A stretch of 64,000 nt of DNA, from contig CAITLU010000022.1 of the NCBI GenBank assembly GCA_903893315.1, forward strand, positions 159,682-223,681, read 5' to 3'. The stretch comes from an uncultured bacterium (GTDB taxonomy: Bacteria; Desulfobacterota; Binatia; UBA1149; CAITLU01). Under the pieces are notes generated by a model. That model was not told the DNA's origin. It worked only from the letters and a program-made list of their open reading frames with translations, and made no database searches. Of the stretch, positions 15,388 to 23,675 are shown one piece after another. Every line of letters starts with the position of its first letter. Positions within the stretch are counted from its first letter, which is position 1. Made by a program: the position numbers and the translations under genes.

Positions 15388-16185
15388 CTATATGTCCTGG
15401 CTTTCGAACACGCTGCGTGCGGTCGCCAGGGCTGCGGCGTCCCAGGTGAAGTGCGACGTCTCCAGCGCTCGGGTACTTGCATCCTGATATGCCTGCGAGT
15501 GGAAGGCCTCGGTCAAGGCCGGAGAAATAGGCAGGATCTGCAACTCGGGTGACCAACGGACCACGGCTCCGTCGCGGTCGTGAACCGCGTCTCCGACCAG
15601 AGCCAGTGTCGCGTCGGCAAGCGACAGGTCGTGCAGATCGCGCAGCAGTGCTTCGAGCCGTCCTTGTACTCGCGGGTCGAGAAACAGGAACAGTCGCGAG
15701 TGGTAGAAGATCGCTGCGTCATGAAAGAATTTAGGCAGCGCCGCGATGCCGTCCTTGCCGAGTTCCTTGGCGATGCGCACGGCGACCTGGAAGCCGCGAC
15801 GCAGTACGCCGAGCCCCGGGTGTTCCTGCAGGGGCAGTCGCGTGTGCGCCGCGTCGAAATGCGCGGTCGGATCCTGTTCGCGCAGCCAATACACGACCAG
15901 CAGATCGGTCGGCGCGTCGACGCGGTACCCGGAGGTGATCGGCCCGCCCGGTTCCAGATGCAGCTCGGTCAGGCACGCATCGAGCAGTTGATGACGACGG
16001 CCGTCCTTGCATGCCAGCAGACGTGTGTGCACGAGAGTACCGCTCGAACCGTCGAGTTCGCAGGCGATCTGCGAGAACCCGCGCTTCTCGACCGCCGCGA
16101 TCGCGCCGGTTTCGGTGAACATCGCGAGCAGATGGGCCGCGTCGTAGCGCCCCAGCACGAGCGCGGGTGTGACGTTGTCGTTCAT
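15388..16185 (-). CDS. Protein of unknown function, coupled to the HDAC-like gene
   Basis: I do not recognise this 265-residue protein. Its ATG overlaps the TGA of the HDAC-like gene by four bases (ATGA), which argues for coupled translation and a shared task. It has no signal peptide or membrane segment. Composition is that of a mixed alpha/beta soluble protein: an N-terminal half with strands (VEKRGFSQIACELDG, THFDAAHTRLPLQEHPGLGVL) and a helix-rich C-terminal half (FFHDAAIFYHSRLFLFLDPRVQGRLEAL cannot be matched to a family by eye). Several His-rich spots (FHDAAIFYH, AHFDAAH) could be ligands but form no known motif. Confidence 0.7.
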   Translation of the reverse strand: MNDNVTPALVLGRYDAAHLLAMFTETGAIAAVEKRGFSQIACELDGSSGTLVHTRLLACKDGRRHQLLDACLTELHLEPGGPITSGYRVDAPTDLLVVYWLREQDPTAHFDAAHTRLPLQEHPGLGVLRRGFQVAVRIAKELGKDGIAALPKFFHDAAIFYHSRLFLFLDPRVQGRLEALLRDLHDLSLADATLALVGDAVHDRDGAVVRWSPELQILPISPALTEAFHSQAYQDASTRALETSHFTWDAAALATARSVFESQDI

Positions 16186-17120
16186 GCGAGTCGGCTCGCG
16201 GCCGACGACAGCAGCCAGCCGAAGTAGTTGCGGTAGATGCGCCAGCTCGACGGGCCGTAGCCTCCGGCCATCACTACCGCCATTGGAATGCCGCGCTCGC
16301 GCAGCAGTCCGGTCACGAAGCGATCGCGCTCGAGCATTCCCTGCTCCGAAACTCGCGCGTCGCCGAGCAGATCTTCGAGGAAGGGATCGGCTCCGGCCAA
16401 ATAGACCGCCAGGTCCGGGCAAAAGCGCTCCAGCACCGGCGCCAGCGTGTCGCGCAAAGCTCCGAGATACTCGGTGTCGCCGGCACGCTGGGGCAGCATC
16501 ACGTCCAGGTTGTGCTCCTTTTCGAGAAAGCACCACGGCGTGTTGTGGAGCGAGTACGTGAACACGTTTTCGTCGCCGGCGAAGATCAGCGCATTGCCGT
16601 TGCCGTGGTGGTAGTCGAGGTCGACGATCAGTACACGTTCGAGTTGGCCGTCGCCGCATAGTTGACGTACGGCGATCGCGACGTCGGCGATCGCGCAGAA
16701 GCCTTCGGCCTTGTCGGCCTGCGCGTGGTGGAAACCGCCGCCGAAGTTGACCGCGATCGAGTGTTCGGTCAGGGCCATCCGGGCGGCGGCCACGGTGCCC
16801 CCCGACGCGAACAGCAGAGACTGGAGCAGACGCTCATCCCAGCGGTGGTTGGGATCGAGCAGGAGGTAGCGCGCCAGCGTGCCGGGGTTTTTGATCGCGG
16901 CGATGTAGTCAGGGGTGTGGACCAGCGCGAGCTGGGCGTCGGACAGGGCCGGCGCGGTCAGGAAATCGGCCGGAGTGGCCAACGCGGAGGCGACCAGCGA
17001 ATCGCGCACCCGCCGCGGCCTCTGGATGTCGAACGTGTGACGGAGACCTTCTTCGAGCGCGTCGTAGACGTACTCGTCGCGGTAGAAAAGACGGACCTTT
17101 GCAGGCCGCTGCGCGTTCAT
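16182..17120 (-). CDS. Histone deacetylase-superfamily deacylase
   Basis: A 312-residue member of the HDAC/acetylpolyamine amidohydrolase/AcuC superfamily. All catalytic and zinc positions are present: the His pair H131-H132 in GGGFHHA, zinc ligands D169 and H171 in DLDYHHGNG, D245 in AGADP, and the transition-state Tyr288 in AGGYG. It should therefore be an active zinc-dependent deacylase. It begins 26 bases after the biotin carrier gene of the acyl-CoA carboxylase cluster and overlaps the unknown downstream gene by four bases. Substrate may be acyl-lysine on proteins or a small acyl-amine; context favours removal of acyl groups arising from the carboxylase pathway (inference). Confidence 0.88.
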   Translation of the reverse strand: MNAQRPAKVRLFYRDEYVYDALEEGLRHTFDIQRPRRVRDSLVASALATPADFLTAPALSDAQLALVHTPDYIAAIKNPGTLARYLLLDPNHRWDERLLQSLLFASGGTVAAARMALTEHSIAVNFGGGFHHAQADKAEGFCAIADVAIAVRQLCGDGQLERVLIVDLDYHHGNGNALIFAGDENVFTYSLHNTPWCFLEKEHNLDVMLPQRAGDTEYLGALRDTLAPVLERFCPDLAVYLAGADPFLEDLLGDARVSEQGMLERDRFVTGLLRERGIPMAVVMAGGYGPSSWRIYRNYFGWLLSSAASRLA

Positions 17121-17146
17121 GGCGCCAATATGGTCCCTCGCCGGAA

Positions 17147-17641
17147 TCAGTCCAGCGTTTCTTCCAGCCGCAGCAGCACGTCGCCGGGGCCTACCATCAC
17201 GCCTGCGACGACCCGTACTTCGACGACACTGGCGCGGTGCGTGGCACGCACAGTCGTTTCCATCTTCATCGCTTCGAGCAGCAGCAGTGCAGTGTCGGGT
17301 TCTACGATGTCGCCTGCCGCCACCAGCACTGCGAGCACCTTGCCCGGCATGGGCGAAGTGATCTCGGGACAGAAACGGGCGCTGTCCTGGTCGGCTGCGG
17401 CTTCTTCGCTTGGAATGAACTCGAAGGAGTGGCCGCCGACGGCGGCGTGAACGTGGCCGCGCTCGCTGTCTACCAGCACGCGGCGACGCACTCCGTCGAT
17501 CGTGACGGTAACCGAGCGGTCATCGAACGCGACGTCGTCGAGGACGACTTCGCGGCCGTCGATCGTGACCGTGGTGCGCCCGTCGTGTTCGCTGACGACC
17601 AGGTCGACACTGCGCGAGCCTACGCGAAAACGCAGTTCCAT
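17147..17641 (-). CDS. Acyl-CoA carboxylase biotin carboxyl carrier subunit
   Basis: A 164-residue biotinyl carrier protein. The C-terminal lipoyl/biotinyl domain has ITSPMPGKVLAVLVAAGD and the biotin attachment motif EAMKMET (about residues 126-132, Lys in the middle). The N-terminal half (MELRFRVGSRSVDLVV ...) resembles the BT region that links biotin carboxylase and BCCP domains in methylcrotonyl- and propionyl-CoA carboxylase alpha chains. Here it is a separate polypeptide, lying three bases after the biotin carboxylase gene. The pair replaces the usual single fused alpha subunit. Confidence 0.9.
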   Translation of the reverse strand: MELRFRVGSRSVDLVVSEHDGRTTVTIDGREVVLDDVAFDDRSVTVTIDGVRRRVLVDSERGHVHAAVGGHSFEFIPSEEAAADQDSARFCPEITSPMPGKVLAVLVAAGDIVEPDTALLLLEAMKMETTVRATHRASVVEVRVVAGVMVGPGDVLLRLEETLD

Positions 17642-17644
17642 CGT

Positions 17645-19153
17645 TCAGGCTCTCCCGCCCACGCGCCAGGCGCCGAGCGTCTCCCAGGGGCCGGCGATGC
17701 GCGAAGCCGCGGCGCCTTTCACTGTCGCGCCGCCGCGCGTGCGGCCGCTGCGCACCAGCATCGCCACCGCGGCGGCGGCGACGTCGAACGAAGTTTCGTC
17801 GGCGGGTTTCCACGCGGCAAACTCGGCATCCAGCGTGGTGGTGAAGAACTCCGCGCGTGCGAAGCGCTCGCTGCGCAGCAGTTCGAGCAGGAACGCGGTG
17901 TTGGTGGTGAAGCCGAGAATCGGGAAAGCTTCGAGGGCGGCGATCATTCGCCTGGTAGCCTGAGCGCGGTCGGGAGCCCAGGCGATTACCTTGGCCAGCA
18001 TCGAGTCGAATTGCACCGGCACGTTCCATTCGTCGCGCAGCGCCGAGTCGACGCGGATGCCGACGCCGCGGGGATGATCGACGCGGCGCACACGGCCGGC
18101 CGAAGGCAGGAAGCCGTTGGCCGGATCCTCGGCACAGATGCGGCACTCGATGGCGTGGCCGCGCGCGCTCGGAGCTTTCTCCGGCAAGTGCCCGCCCATC
18201 GCTACTTCGAGTTGCCAGCGCACCAGGTCGGTGTTGGTGACGGCTTCGGTGACTGCGTGCTCGACCTGCAGGCGGGTGTTCATTTCGAGGAAATAGAACT
18301 GTCCGTCCGGAGCGACTACGAACTCGACGGTGCCGGCACCGCGGTAGCCGATCGACGCGGCCAGATCGACGGCGGCCTTGCCCATGCTCGTGCGCATCTG
18401 CGCAGCGACGACGGGGGAGGGTGCTTCCTCGATGATCTTCTGGTGGCGGCGCTGCACGGAGCACTCGCGTTCGCCCAGATGCACGACGTGGCCGTGAGTG
18501 TCGCCGAAAACCTGGATCTCGATATGGCGCGGACCGACGACGAACTTCTCGATGTAGACGCGGTCGTCGCCGAACGACGAACCTGCTTCGCGCTGCGCAG
18601 AGGCGATCGCTTCGGAAAGTGCGGCGGCGTCGTCGACGCGGCGCATGCCTCGGCCTCCGCCTCCGGCCGCGGCCTTCACCAACACGGGAAAGCCGAGTTT
18701 GCCGGCAGCGCTGCGATCGCGTTCGCCATCGCCGGTGACCGGTGCCGACGGCAGTACCGGAACGCCTGAAGCTTCGGCTGCGGCGCGCGCGCGGATCTTG
18801 TCGCCCATCGCGTCGATCGAAGCGGCCGTCGGCCCGACGAAGGTGAGCCCGGCAGCTTCGACAGCGGCGGCGAAGTCGGCCCTTTCCGCCAGGAAGCCGT
18901 ATCCGGGGTGCACGGCATCGGCGCCGCTGTCGCGCGCAGCGGCGAGCAGTTTGTCTATGTCCAGGTAGCTTTCGGAAGAACTGGCACCGCCCAGTGCGAG
19001 CGCCTGATCGCAGGCGCGCACGTGCTCGCCACCGGCGTCAGGCTCGGCGTAGACGGCCACGGTTGCGATGCCCATCTCACGAGCGGTCTGCGCGATGCGG
19101 CACGCGATCTCGGAGCGGTTGGCGATCAGCAGTTTGCGAATAGGTCTGGCCAT
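17645..19153 (-). CDS. Acyl-CoA carboxylase, biotin carboxylase subunit
   Basis: A 502-residue biotin carboxylase with an ATP-grasp fold. Landmarks: RKLLIANRSEIACR at the N-terminus, HPGYGFLAE (about residue 78), the Gly-rich loop KAAAGGGGRGMR (about 158-170), FLEMNTRLQVEHAVTE (about 287-303) and EARGHAIECRIxAEDP-type GHAIECRICAEDP (about 330). It carboxylates biotin on the carrier with ATP and bicarbonate. The start at ATG 19153 (MARPIRKLL) matches the family; an ATG 10 codons upstream also exists. Gene order carboxyltransferase, biotin carboxylase, carrier supports one methylcrotonyl- or propionyl-CoA-type enzyme. Confidence 0.93.
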   Translation of the reverse strand: MARPIRKLLIANRSEIACRIAQTAREMGIATVAVYAEPDAGGEHVRACDQALALGGASSSESYLDIDKLLAAARDSGADAVHPGYGFLAERADFAAAVEAAGLTFVGPTAASIDAMGDKIRARAAAEASGVPVLPSAPVTGDGERDRSAAGKLGFPVLVKAAAGGGGRGMRRVDDAAALSEAIASAQREAGSSFGDDRVYIEKFVVGPRHIEIQVFGDTHGHVVHLGERECSVQRRHQKIIEEAPSPVVAAQMRTSMGKAAVDLAASIGYRGAGTVEFVVAPDGQFYFLEMNTRLQVEHAVTEAVTNTDLVRWQLEVAMGGHLPEKAPSARGHAIECRICAEDPANGFLPSAGRVRRVDHPRGVGIRVDSALRDEWNVPVQFDSMLAKVIAWAPDRAQATRRMIAALEAFPILGFTTNTAFLLELLRSERFARAEFFTTTLDAEFAAWKPADETSFDVAAAAVAMLVRSGRTRGGATVKGAAASRIAGPWETLGAWRVGGRA

Positions 19154-19242
19154 TGCTTCCGGGTCTGTCCTGCGTGCTGCCACTGTGTCACTTGTCGGTC
19201 ACGCGCGTGCGGCAAATCAGTCGTCCGCCCACGGCAGCTTCT

Positions 19243-20850
19243 TCACATACGGAAGATGCCGAACGTGGTGTCCTGGATGGGACGGTTGAATGAAGCTCCG
19301 AGCGCCAGCGCGAGCGCGGCGCGGGTATCGAGCGGATCGATCACGCCGTCGTCCCACAAACGCGCGGTGCTGTAGTAGGGGCTGCCCTCGCGTTCGTACT
19401 TTTCCAGCACCGGGCGTTTGAACTCGGCCTGCTCGGCCTCGCTCATCACGCGGCCTTCCTTCTGGTACTGCGCCAGCTTGACCTGCAGCAGCACCGAAGC
19501 CGCCTGCTCGCCGCCCATCACCGAAATGCGGCTGTTTGGCCACATGAACAGCAGGCGCGGACTGTAGGCTCGCCCGCACATACCGTAGTTGCCGGCTCCG
19601 TTGGAAGCCCCGATCAGCACCGTGAATTTGGGTACCTGCGTGGTGGCCACCGCGGTGACCATCTTGGCCCCGTCCTTGGCGATGCCTTTGGCCTCGTACT
19701 CGCGGCCGACGATGAAGCCGGTGATGTTCTGCAGGAACACCAGCGGGATGTGGCGCTGCGAACACATCTCGATGAAGTGCGTGGACTTGAGCGCCGATTC
19801 CGAGAACAGCACGCCGTTGTTGGCGACGATGCCGATCGGATATCCGTGCAGCCGCGCAAATCCGCACACGACGGTGGTGCCGTAGCGGGCCTTGAACTCG
19901 TGGAAATAGCTGCCGTCGACCATCCGCGCGATGACTTCGCGGACGTCGTAGGCGCGGCGGTTGTCGGGGTGCACGATTCCGTAGATTTCGCTCGGATCGT
20001 AGTAGGGTTCTTCCGGCTCGCTACGGTCGAGCGGGCACGGCCGCGAGGTCGGCAGGTTTTCGAAGATCTGCCGTGCGATGCGGATCGCGTCGGAGTCGTC
20101 GTCGGCAAGATGGTCGGAGACGCCCGAAGTGGTGGTGTGCACGTAGCCGCCGCCGAGGTCTTCGGCACTGACTTCTTCGCCTGTGGCGGCTTTGACCAGC
20201 GGCGGTCCGGCCAGAAAGATCGTACCCTGTTCGCGCACGATCACCGTCTCGTCGCACATCGCGGGGACGTAGGCGCCGCCGGCGGTGCACGAGCCCATCA
20301 CGACAGCGACCTGCGGGATTCGCGCCGCCGACATGTTGGCCTGGTTGTAGAAGATGCGGCCGAAGTGCTCGCGATCCGGAAACACTTCGTCCTGCATCGG
20401 CAGGAACGCGCCGCCCGAATCCACCAGATAAACGCAGGGCAGGTGGTTCTCGAGCGCGACTTCCTGCGCGCGCAGGTGCTTCTTGACGGTAAGCGGAAAG
20501 TAGGTGCCGCCCTTGACCGTGGCGTCGTTGGCGATGATGACGGCGTGACGTCCGTGGATGGTGCCGATGCCGGCGACGATACCGGCGGCCGGCGCCTGGT
20601 TGTCGTAGATGCCGTAGGCTGCCAGCGGCGACAGTTCCAGAAACGGCGTGCCGGGATCGAGCAGGCGTTCGACTCGTTCACGGGGCAGCAGCTTGCCGCG
20701 GCTGCTGTGCAGTTTTCGCGAAGACTCGGGTCCGCCCAGCCGCGCCTCAACCAGCCGCTCGCGTAACTGCGCGGACAACGCCTCCATGCGCGCTTTGTTC
20801 TCGAGGAACTCCGGCGAGGTGGTGCGAACCTGGCTGACGATACGGCGCAA
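19243..20850 (-). CDS. mccB: Acyl-CoA carboxylase carboxyltransferase (3-methylcrotonyl-CoA type)
   Basis: A 535-residue carboxyltransferase. It matches methylcrotonoyl-CoA carboxylase beta chains in the features I can read: [18 protein letters not shown], an AAYGIYD segment, [52 protein letters not shown], and [24 protein letters not shown]. The GSCTAGGAY and [20 protein letters not shown] stretches form the oxyanion-binding parts. Mcc carries out a step of leucine degradation (3-methylcrotonyl-CoA to 3-methylglutaconyl-CoA). Isovaleryl-CoA dehydrogenase and HMG-CoA lyase are not in the window, so acetyl-/geranyl-CoA-type activity cannot be excluded. Follows the HAD gene by 9 bases. Confidence 0.9.
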   Translation of the reverse strand: MRRIVSQVRTTSPEFLENKARMEALSAQLRERLVEARLGGPESSRKLHSSRGKLLPRERVERLLDPGTPFLELSPLAAYGIYDNQAPAAGIVAGIGTIHGRHAVIIANDATVKGGTYFPLTVKKHLRAQEVALENHLPCVYLVDSGGAFLPMQDEVFPDREHFGRIFYNQANMSAARIPQVAVVMGSCTAGGAYVPAMCDETVIVREQGTIFLAGPPLVKAATGEEVSAEDLGGGYVHTTTSGVSDHLADDDSDAIRIARQIFENLPTSRPCPLDRSEPEEPYYDPSEIYGIVHPDNRRAYDVREVIARMVDGSYFHEFKARYGTTVVCGFARLHGYPIGIVANNGVLFSESALKSTHFIEMCSQRHIPLVFLQNITGFIVGREYEAKGIAKDGAKMVTAVATTQVPKFTVLIGASNGAGNYGMCGRAYSPRLLFMWPNSRISVMGGEQAASVLLQVKLAQYQKEGRVMSEAEQAEFKRPVLEKYEREGSPYYSTARLWDDGVIDPLDTRAALALALGASFNRPIQDTTFGIFRM

Positions 20851-20859
20851 CGTTTTTCC

Positions 20860-21534
20860 TCAGACGCTCGCAGCCAGCGCGTGCAGCACCGGCAGCACCT
20901 GGTCGGTTTCGGTGAAGAGCATGGTTTTCCAGCCCAGCGCCTTGGCGGCCTTCAAGTTCTGGCCGATGTCGTCGAGGAAGAATATCTCGTCGTGCGCGAC
21001 GCCGAGGCGCTCGCGCGTCACTTCGTAGATGCGGGTTTCGGGCTTGCGGGTTCCGACCTCGCTCGAATCGATGACGAGGTCGAACAGCGAAGCCGGCTCC
21101 AGCACTGACTCCCAACCTTGGCGCCACTCGCGCACGTTGTTGGTCAGCAGCGCGGTGGGCATCCTGCGGCGGATGCCGCGTACGGCCTCCAGCATCGAAG
21201 CGCGCAGGCGCGTCTTGTGAGCCATGGGGTCGGCATCGCCCATGAACGCGGCGGCCTGGTCGCGGCTCACGTCGCCGCCGGCGGCCAGGATCGAGGTGCG
21301 CAGGCTCTCGGTGAAGTCGGCGTAGGAGAGTTCGCCGCGCTCGAGCGCGGCCCAGCGGCCGTCATTGCCGAACAACTCGCGGCGCAGCGGCCGCCAGACG
21401 TCTTCGGAGAGACCTACGCGGCCTCCGAAGGCAGCGACCTCTCGCGGCCCTCCTTCGATCAACACGCCGCCGTAATCGAATACGGCGGCACGAATGCAGG
21501 TGGGGTCGAAGTCGAGCTTGGGTGACGAAGACAT
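20860..21534 (-). CDS. HAD-superfamily hydrolase, epoxide-hydrolase-N/YihX type
   Basis: A 224-residue HAD subfamily IA protein. Motif I is AVFDYGGVL (about residue 17), with the nucleophile Asp but Gly at the second acid position, a change seen in YihX-like and soluble epoxide hydrolase N-domain relatives. Motif II is ALLTNNVREW (about residue 133), motif III Lys lies in GTRKPETRIYE (about 175), and motif IV is IFFLDDIGQNLKAA (about 194). Likely a small-molecule phosphatase. It lies 9 bases upstream of mccB in the same operon. Confidence 0.8.
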   Translation of the reverse strand: MSSSPKLDFDPTCIRAAVFDYGGVLIEGGPREVAAFGGRVGLSEDVWRPLRRELFGNDGRWAALERGELSYADFTESLRTSILAAGGDVSRDQAAAFMGDADPMAHKTRLRASMLEAVRGIRRRMPTALLTNNVREWRQGWESVLEPASLFDLVIDSSEVGTRKPETRIYEVTRERLGVAHDEIFFLDDIGQNLKAAKALGWKTMLFTETDQVLPVLHALAASV

Positions 21535-21588
21535 GGCCGCGAATCCTGTCGGAAATTGCGCTGCTAAGCCAGCGCGCGCCGGCTGCTG

Positions 21589-22782
21589 TCAGCCCAGCAT
21601 GGCGGCGATCCGCGCCGCCGCCATGCTGAGTCCGGCCATGACCGCCAGGATCGACAACGAGCGTCGCACGGAGTCGGCGCTGTCGGTGCGCGCCACTGCG
21701 TGCAGGGCCGGAACAAGAAGCGCGAGGACGGCGAGTTGCCCGGTCTCGATGCCGCCGTGAAAGGCCAGCAGAGGCAGAGCGACGGCGTCCGGACGCAGGG
21801 CGCTGGCGGCCAGTGCGCCCGCGAAGCCGAACCCGTGAAGCAGTCCCAACACGAAGGTCACCGCGATGCGGCGTTCGGACCCGATCGTGAGGATGTTCTC
21901 GGCGGCGACGAAAACGACGCTCAGTGCGATCGCCACGTTGATAGCCGCCGTCGGCATCACCAGCAGTCCGAGCGCCGCCAGAGCGAGCGTGATGCTGTGG
22001 CCCAGCGTGAAAGCCGCGACGATCGACAGCAGCCGCGTCATGCCAACGCCGACCAGCAACACGGTCACGAGAAAGAGCAGGTGGTCGTAACCCGTCAACA
22101 TCTGCCGCAGACCGAGTGCGAAGAAGTGGCCCGGTCCTTCGCTGCAGCTGACTCGATCGGAAATCGTGCAGGCTCCGGAGTCGTTGCTGCTCGCGGCCGT
22201 GGCGGTGCCGTCGAGGTCGCCCGCTGCGCCGAGTGTCAGCCGCGTGTGTCCCGACGTGAATACGGTGTTGTAGGTCTTGCCGCCCAGGCGCACGCTGGCG
22301 ATGTTCTGCCAGTCGCTGAGCCTGTTTTCGAAAGCGCGAAAGACGATGTGCAACGAAGAGATCGGGTAGTCCGGGCACTTCCATCCGGCCAGCACCTGAA
22401 GGTCGCCCTTGGCGTCGGGCCCGATCAGGTTTTCGACCGCGCCCTGACAGCGCCCGCCCGCAGTGGTGATCTCGACGGTTTCATTGAGCCACCGCTCGAT
22501 GTCGTCTTGCAGTTCGAGGACGGCGCTGCGCGTGGGCGGAACGCTCTGCCCGGCCGGCAGACCCGGAGTCAGATGCACCGCGTACTTCAAGCGCCACAGT
22601 ACGCGATCCGCGACCACGTCTATGTCGGTGTAACTGATGTTGCCGAGGTGGGCCTGCGCGCGATTGTCAGGGCCGAGTGCGGCAAGCGCCCCGAGCACCG
22701 CGAGCGCCAGCGCCGCTGCCGCTCTGCGGCCGGCGCAAAGGCCTGCAATCCGGCCGGATCCGGCGATGCCGCGAAGGATCAG
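21589..22782 (-). CDS. HupE/UreJ-like integral membrane protein
   Basis: A protein of about 397 residues with an N-terminal signal peptide (basic n-region GLCAGRR, hydrophobic AAAALALAVLGALAALG, cleavage after AQA). A periplasmic domain of about 190 residues follows, then six to seven membrane helices with GYDHLLFL, FTLGHSITLALA and LLHGFGFAGALAAS, the His-bearing motifs of the HupE/UreJ family. Family members are proposed nickel or other metal transporters. No ATG, GTG or TTG start precedes the signal peptide. A CTG at 22782 overlaps the TGA of the acyltransferase gene (CTGA), has CGGAG nine bases upstream, and mirrors other NTGA overlaps here. A GTG at 22698 would leave a signal peptide with no basic n-region. 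Confidence 0.72.
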   Translation of the reverse strand: MILRGIAGSGRIAGLCAGRRAAAALALAVLGALAALGPDNRAQAHLGNISYTDIDVVADRVLWRLKYAVHLTPGLPAGQSVPPTRSAVLELQDDIERWLNETVEITTAGGRCQGAVENLIGPDAKGDLQVLAGWKCPDYPISSLHIVFRAFENRLSDWQNIASVRLGGKTYNTVFTSGHTRLTLGAAGDLDGTATAASSNDSGACTISDRVSCSEGPGHFFALGLRQMLTGYDHLLFLVTVLLVGVGMTRLLSIVAAFTLGHSITLALAALGLLVMPTAAINVAIALSVVFVAAENILTIGSERRIAVTFVLGLLHGFGFAGALAASALRPDAVALPLLAFHGGIETGQLAVLALLVPALHAVARTDSADSVRRSLSILAVMAGLSMAAARIAAMLG

Positions 22783-23675
22783 AAGAAGACGCTCCGTCGA
22801 TTCTCGCGCCCCTTGGTGAGTTGGCGTTGCAGCACCGCCTTGATTTCGTCGACCTTGCCCTGAATGACGTCGTCCTCGTCTTCGGGGTCGCCCTCGAACA
22901 GGATCGGCGGCCCGAACTCGATGTGGTAGCGCACCGGCAGCGGCATCATGCCCAGCGGTCCCAGCCACGGGAACGTCAGCGTGATCGGAAACGATGGCAT
23001 GCCGAGCAGTCTGGCGATGCCTTTGAGATTGGCGATGCCAGGGTTCTGTTCTTCCGAGCCGACGATCGACACCGGCACGATCGGCGTGTTGGTCTGCAAT
23101 CCCAGGCGCATGAAGCCGAGGCCGAACTCCATCAGCTTGTAGGCATCGCTGTAGAGCTTGTTCATGCCGTGCACGCCTTCGGGAAACGCCATCACGCACT
23201 CGCCGTGCTCGAGCATGTCGACGCCGGTCTGCCGGGTTCCGACGGCGCTGCCGGTGCGGTCCATGAGTATGCTCAGGAACGGCAGCGTCCCGAGCCAGTA
23301 TTCACCCATGCCGCGCGACAGGCGCGGCGGTTCGGCTTCGAGTATGCAGGCCGCCATCACCATCAGGCCGTCGAAGGCGACCTGTCCGGCGTGGTTGCCG
23401 ATCAGCAGCACGCGCCCTTCGGGGAGGTTCTCGAGGCCTCGCGTACGGCAACGGAAGTAGTAGCGGTACAGGAAAGCCACCGGCAGGATGAAGCGTTTGA
23501 GTACCGCAGGATTGTAGCCCCAGGGGTCGTAGCCGTACTCGTTGAGTTCGGCGGGGATGCGATCGACCTTCTCGTCGATTTCCGCGACGAGGTCGCTTAC
23601 GAAACCGGTCAGACCCGTCGACGCGTCGTGCAGGCGTTCGCCGAGTCTGGCCAGCAGGTCGATGACGTCGTTCAC
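22779..23675 (-). CDS. PlsC-like lysophospholipid/glycerolipid acyltransferase
   Basis: A 298-residue acyltransferase of the LPLAT/AGPAT superfamily. The first catalytic motif reads GNHAGQVAFD (about residue 92), so HxxxxD is kept as H-AGQV-AFD with an extra residue relative to NHxSxxD. The second and third motifs are visible as TGSAVGTRQ and AFPEGVHGMNK (about 155), followed by PIVPVSIVGSEEQ. A GTG start overlaps the preceding gene's TGA (GTGA). It likely transfers acyl chains onto a lysolipid or related acceptor at the membrane face. The pairing with an NAD-binding SDR gene resembles the Rv0501-Rv0502 arrangement of mycobacteria as I recall it. Confidence 0.82.
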   Translation of the reverse strand: MNDVIDLLARLGERLHDASTGLTGFVSDLVAEIDEKVDRIPAELNEYGYDPWGYNPAVLKRFILPVAFLYRYYFRCRTRGLENLPEGRVLLIGNHAGQVAFDGLMVMAACILEAEPPRLSRGMGEYWLGTLPFLSILMDRTGSAVGTRQTGVDMLEHGECVMAFPEGVHGMNKLYSDAYKLMEFGLGFMRLGLQTNTPIVPVSIVGSEEQNPGIANLKGIARLLGMPSFPITLTFPWLGPLGMMPLPVRYHIEFGPPILFEGDPEDEDDVIQGKVDEIKAVLQRQLTKGRENRRSVFF

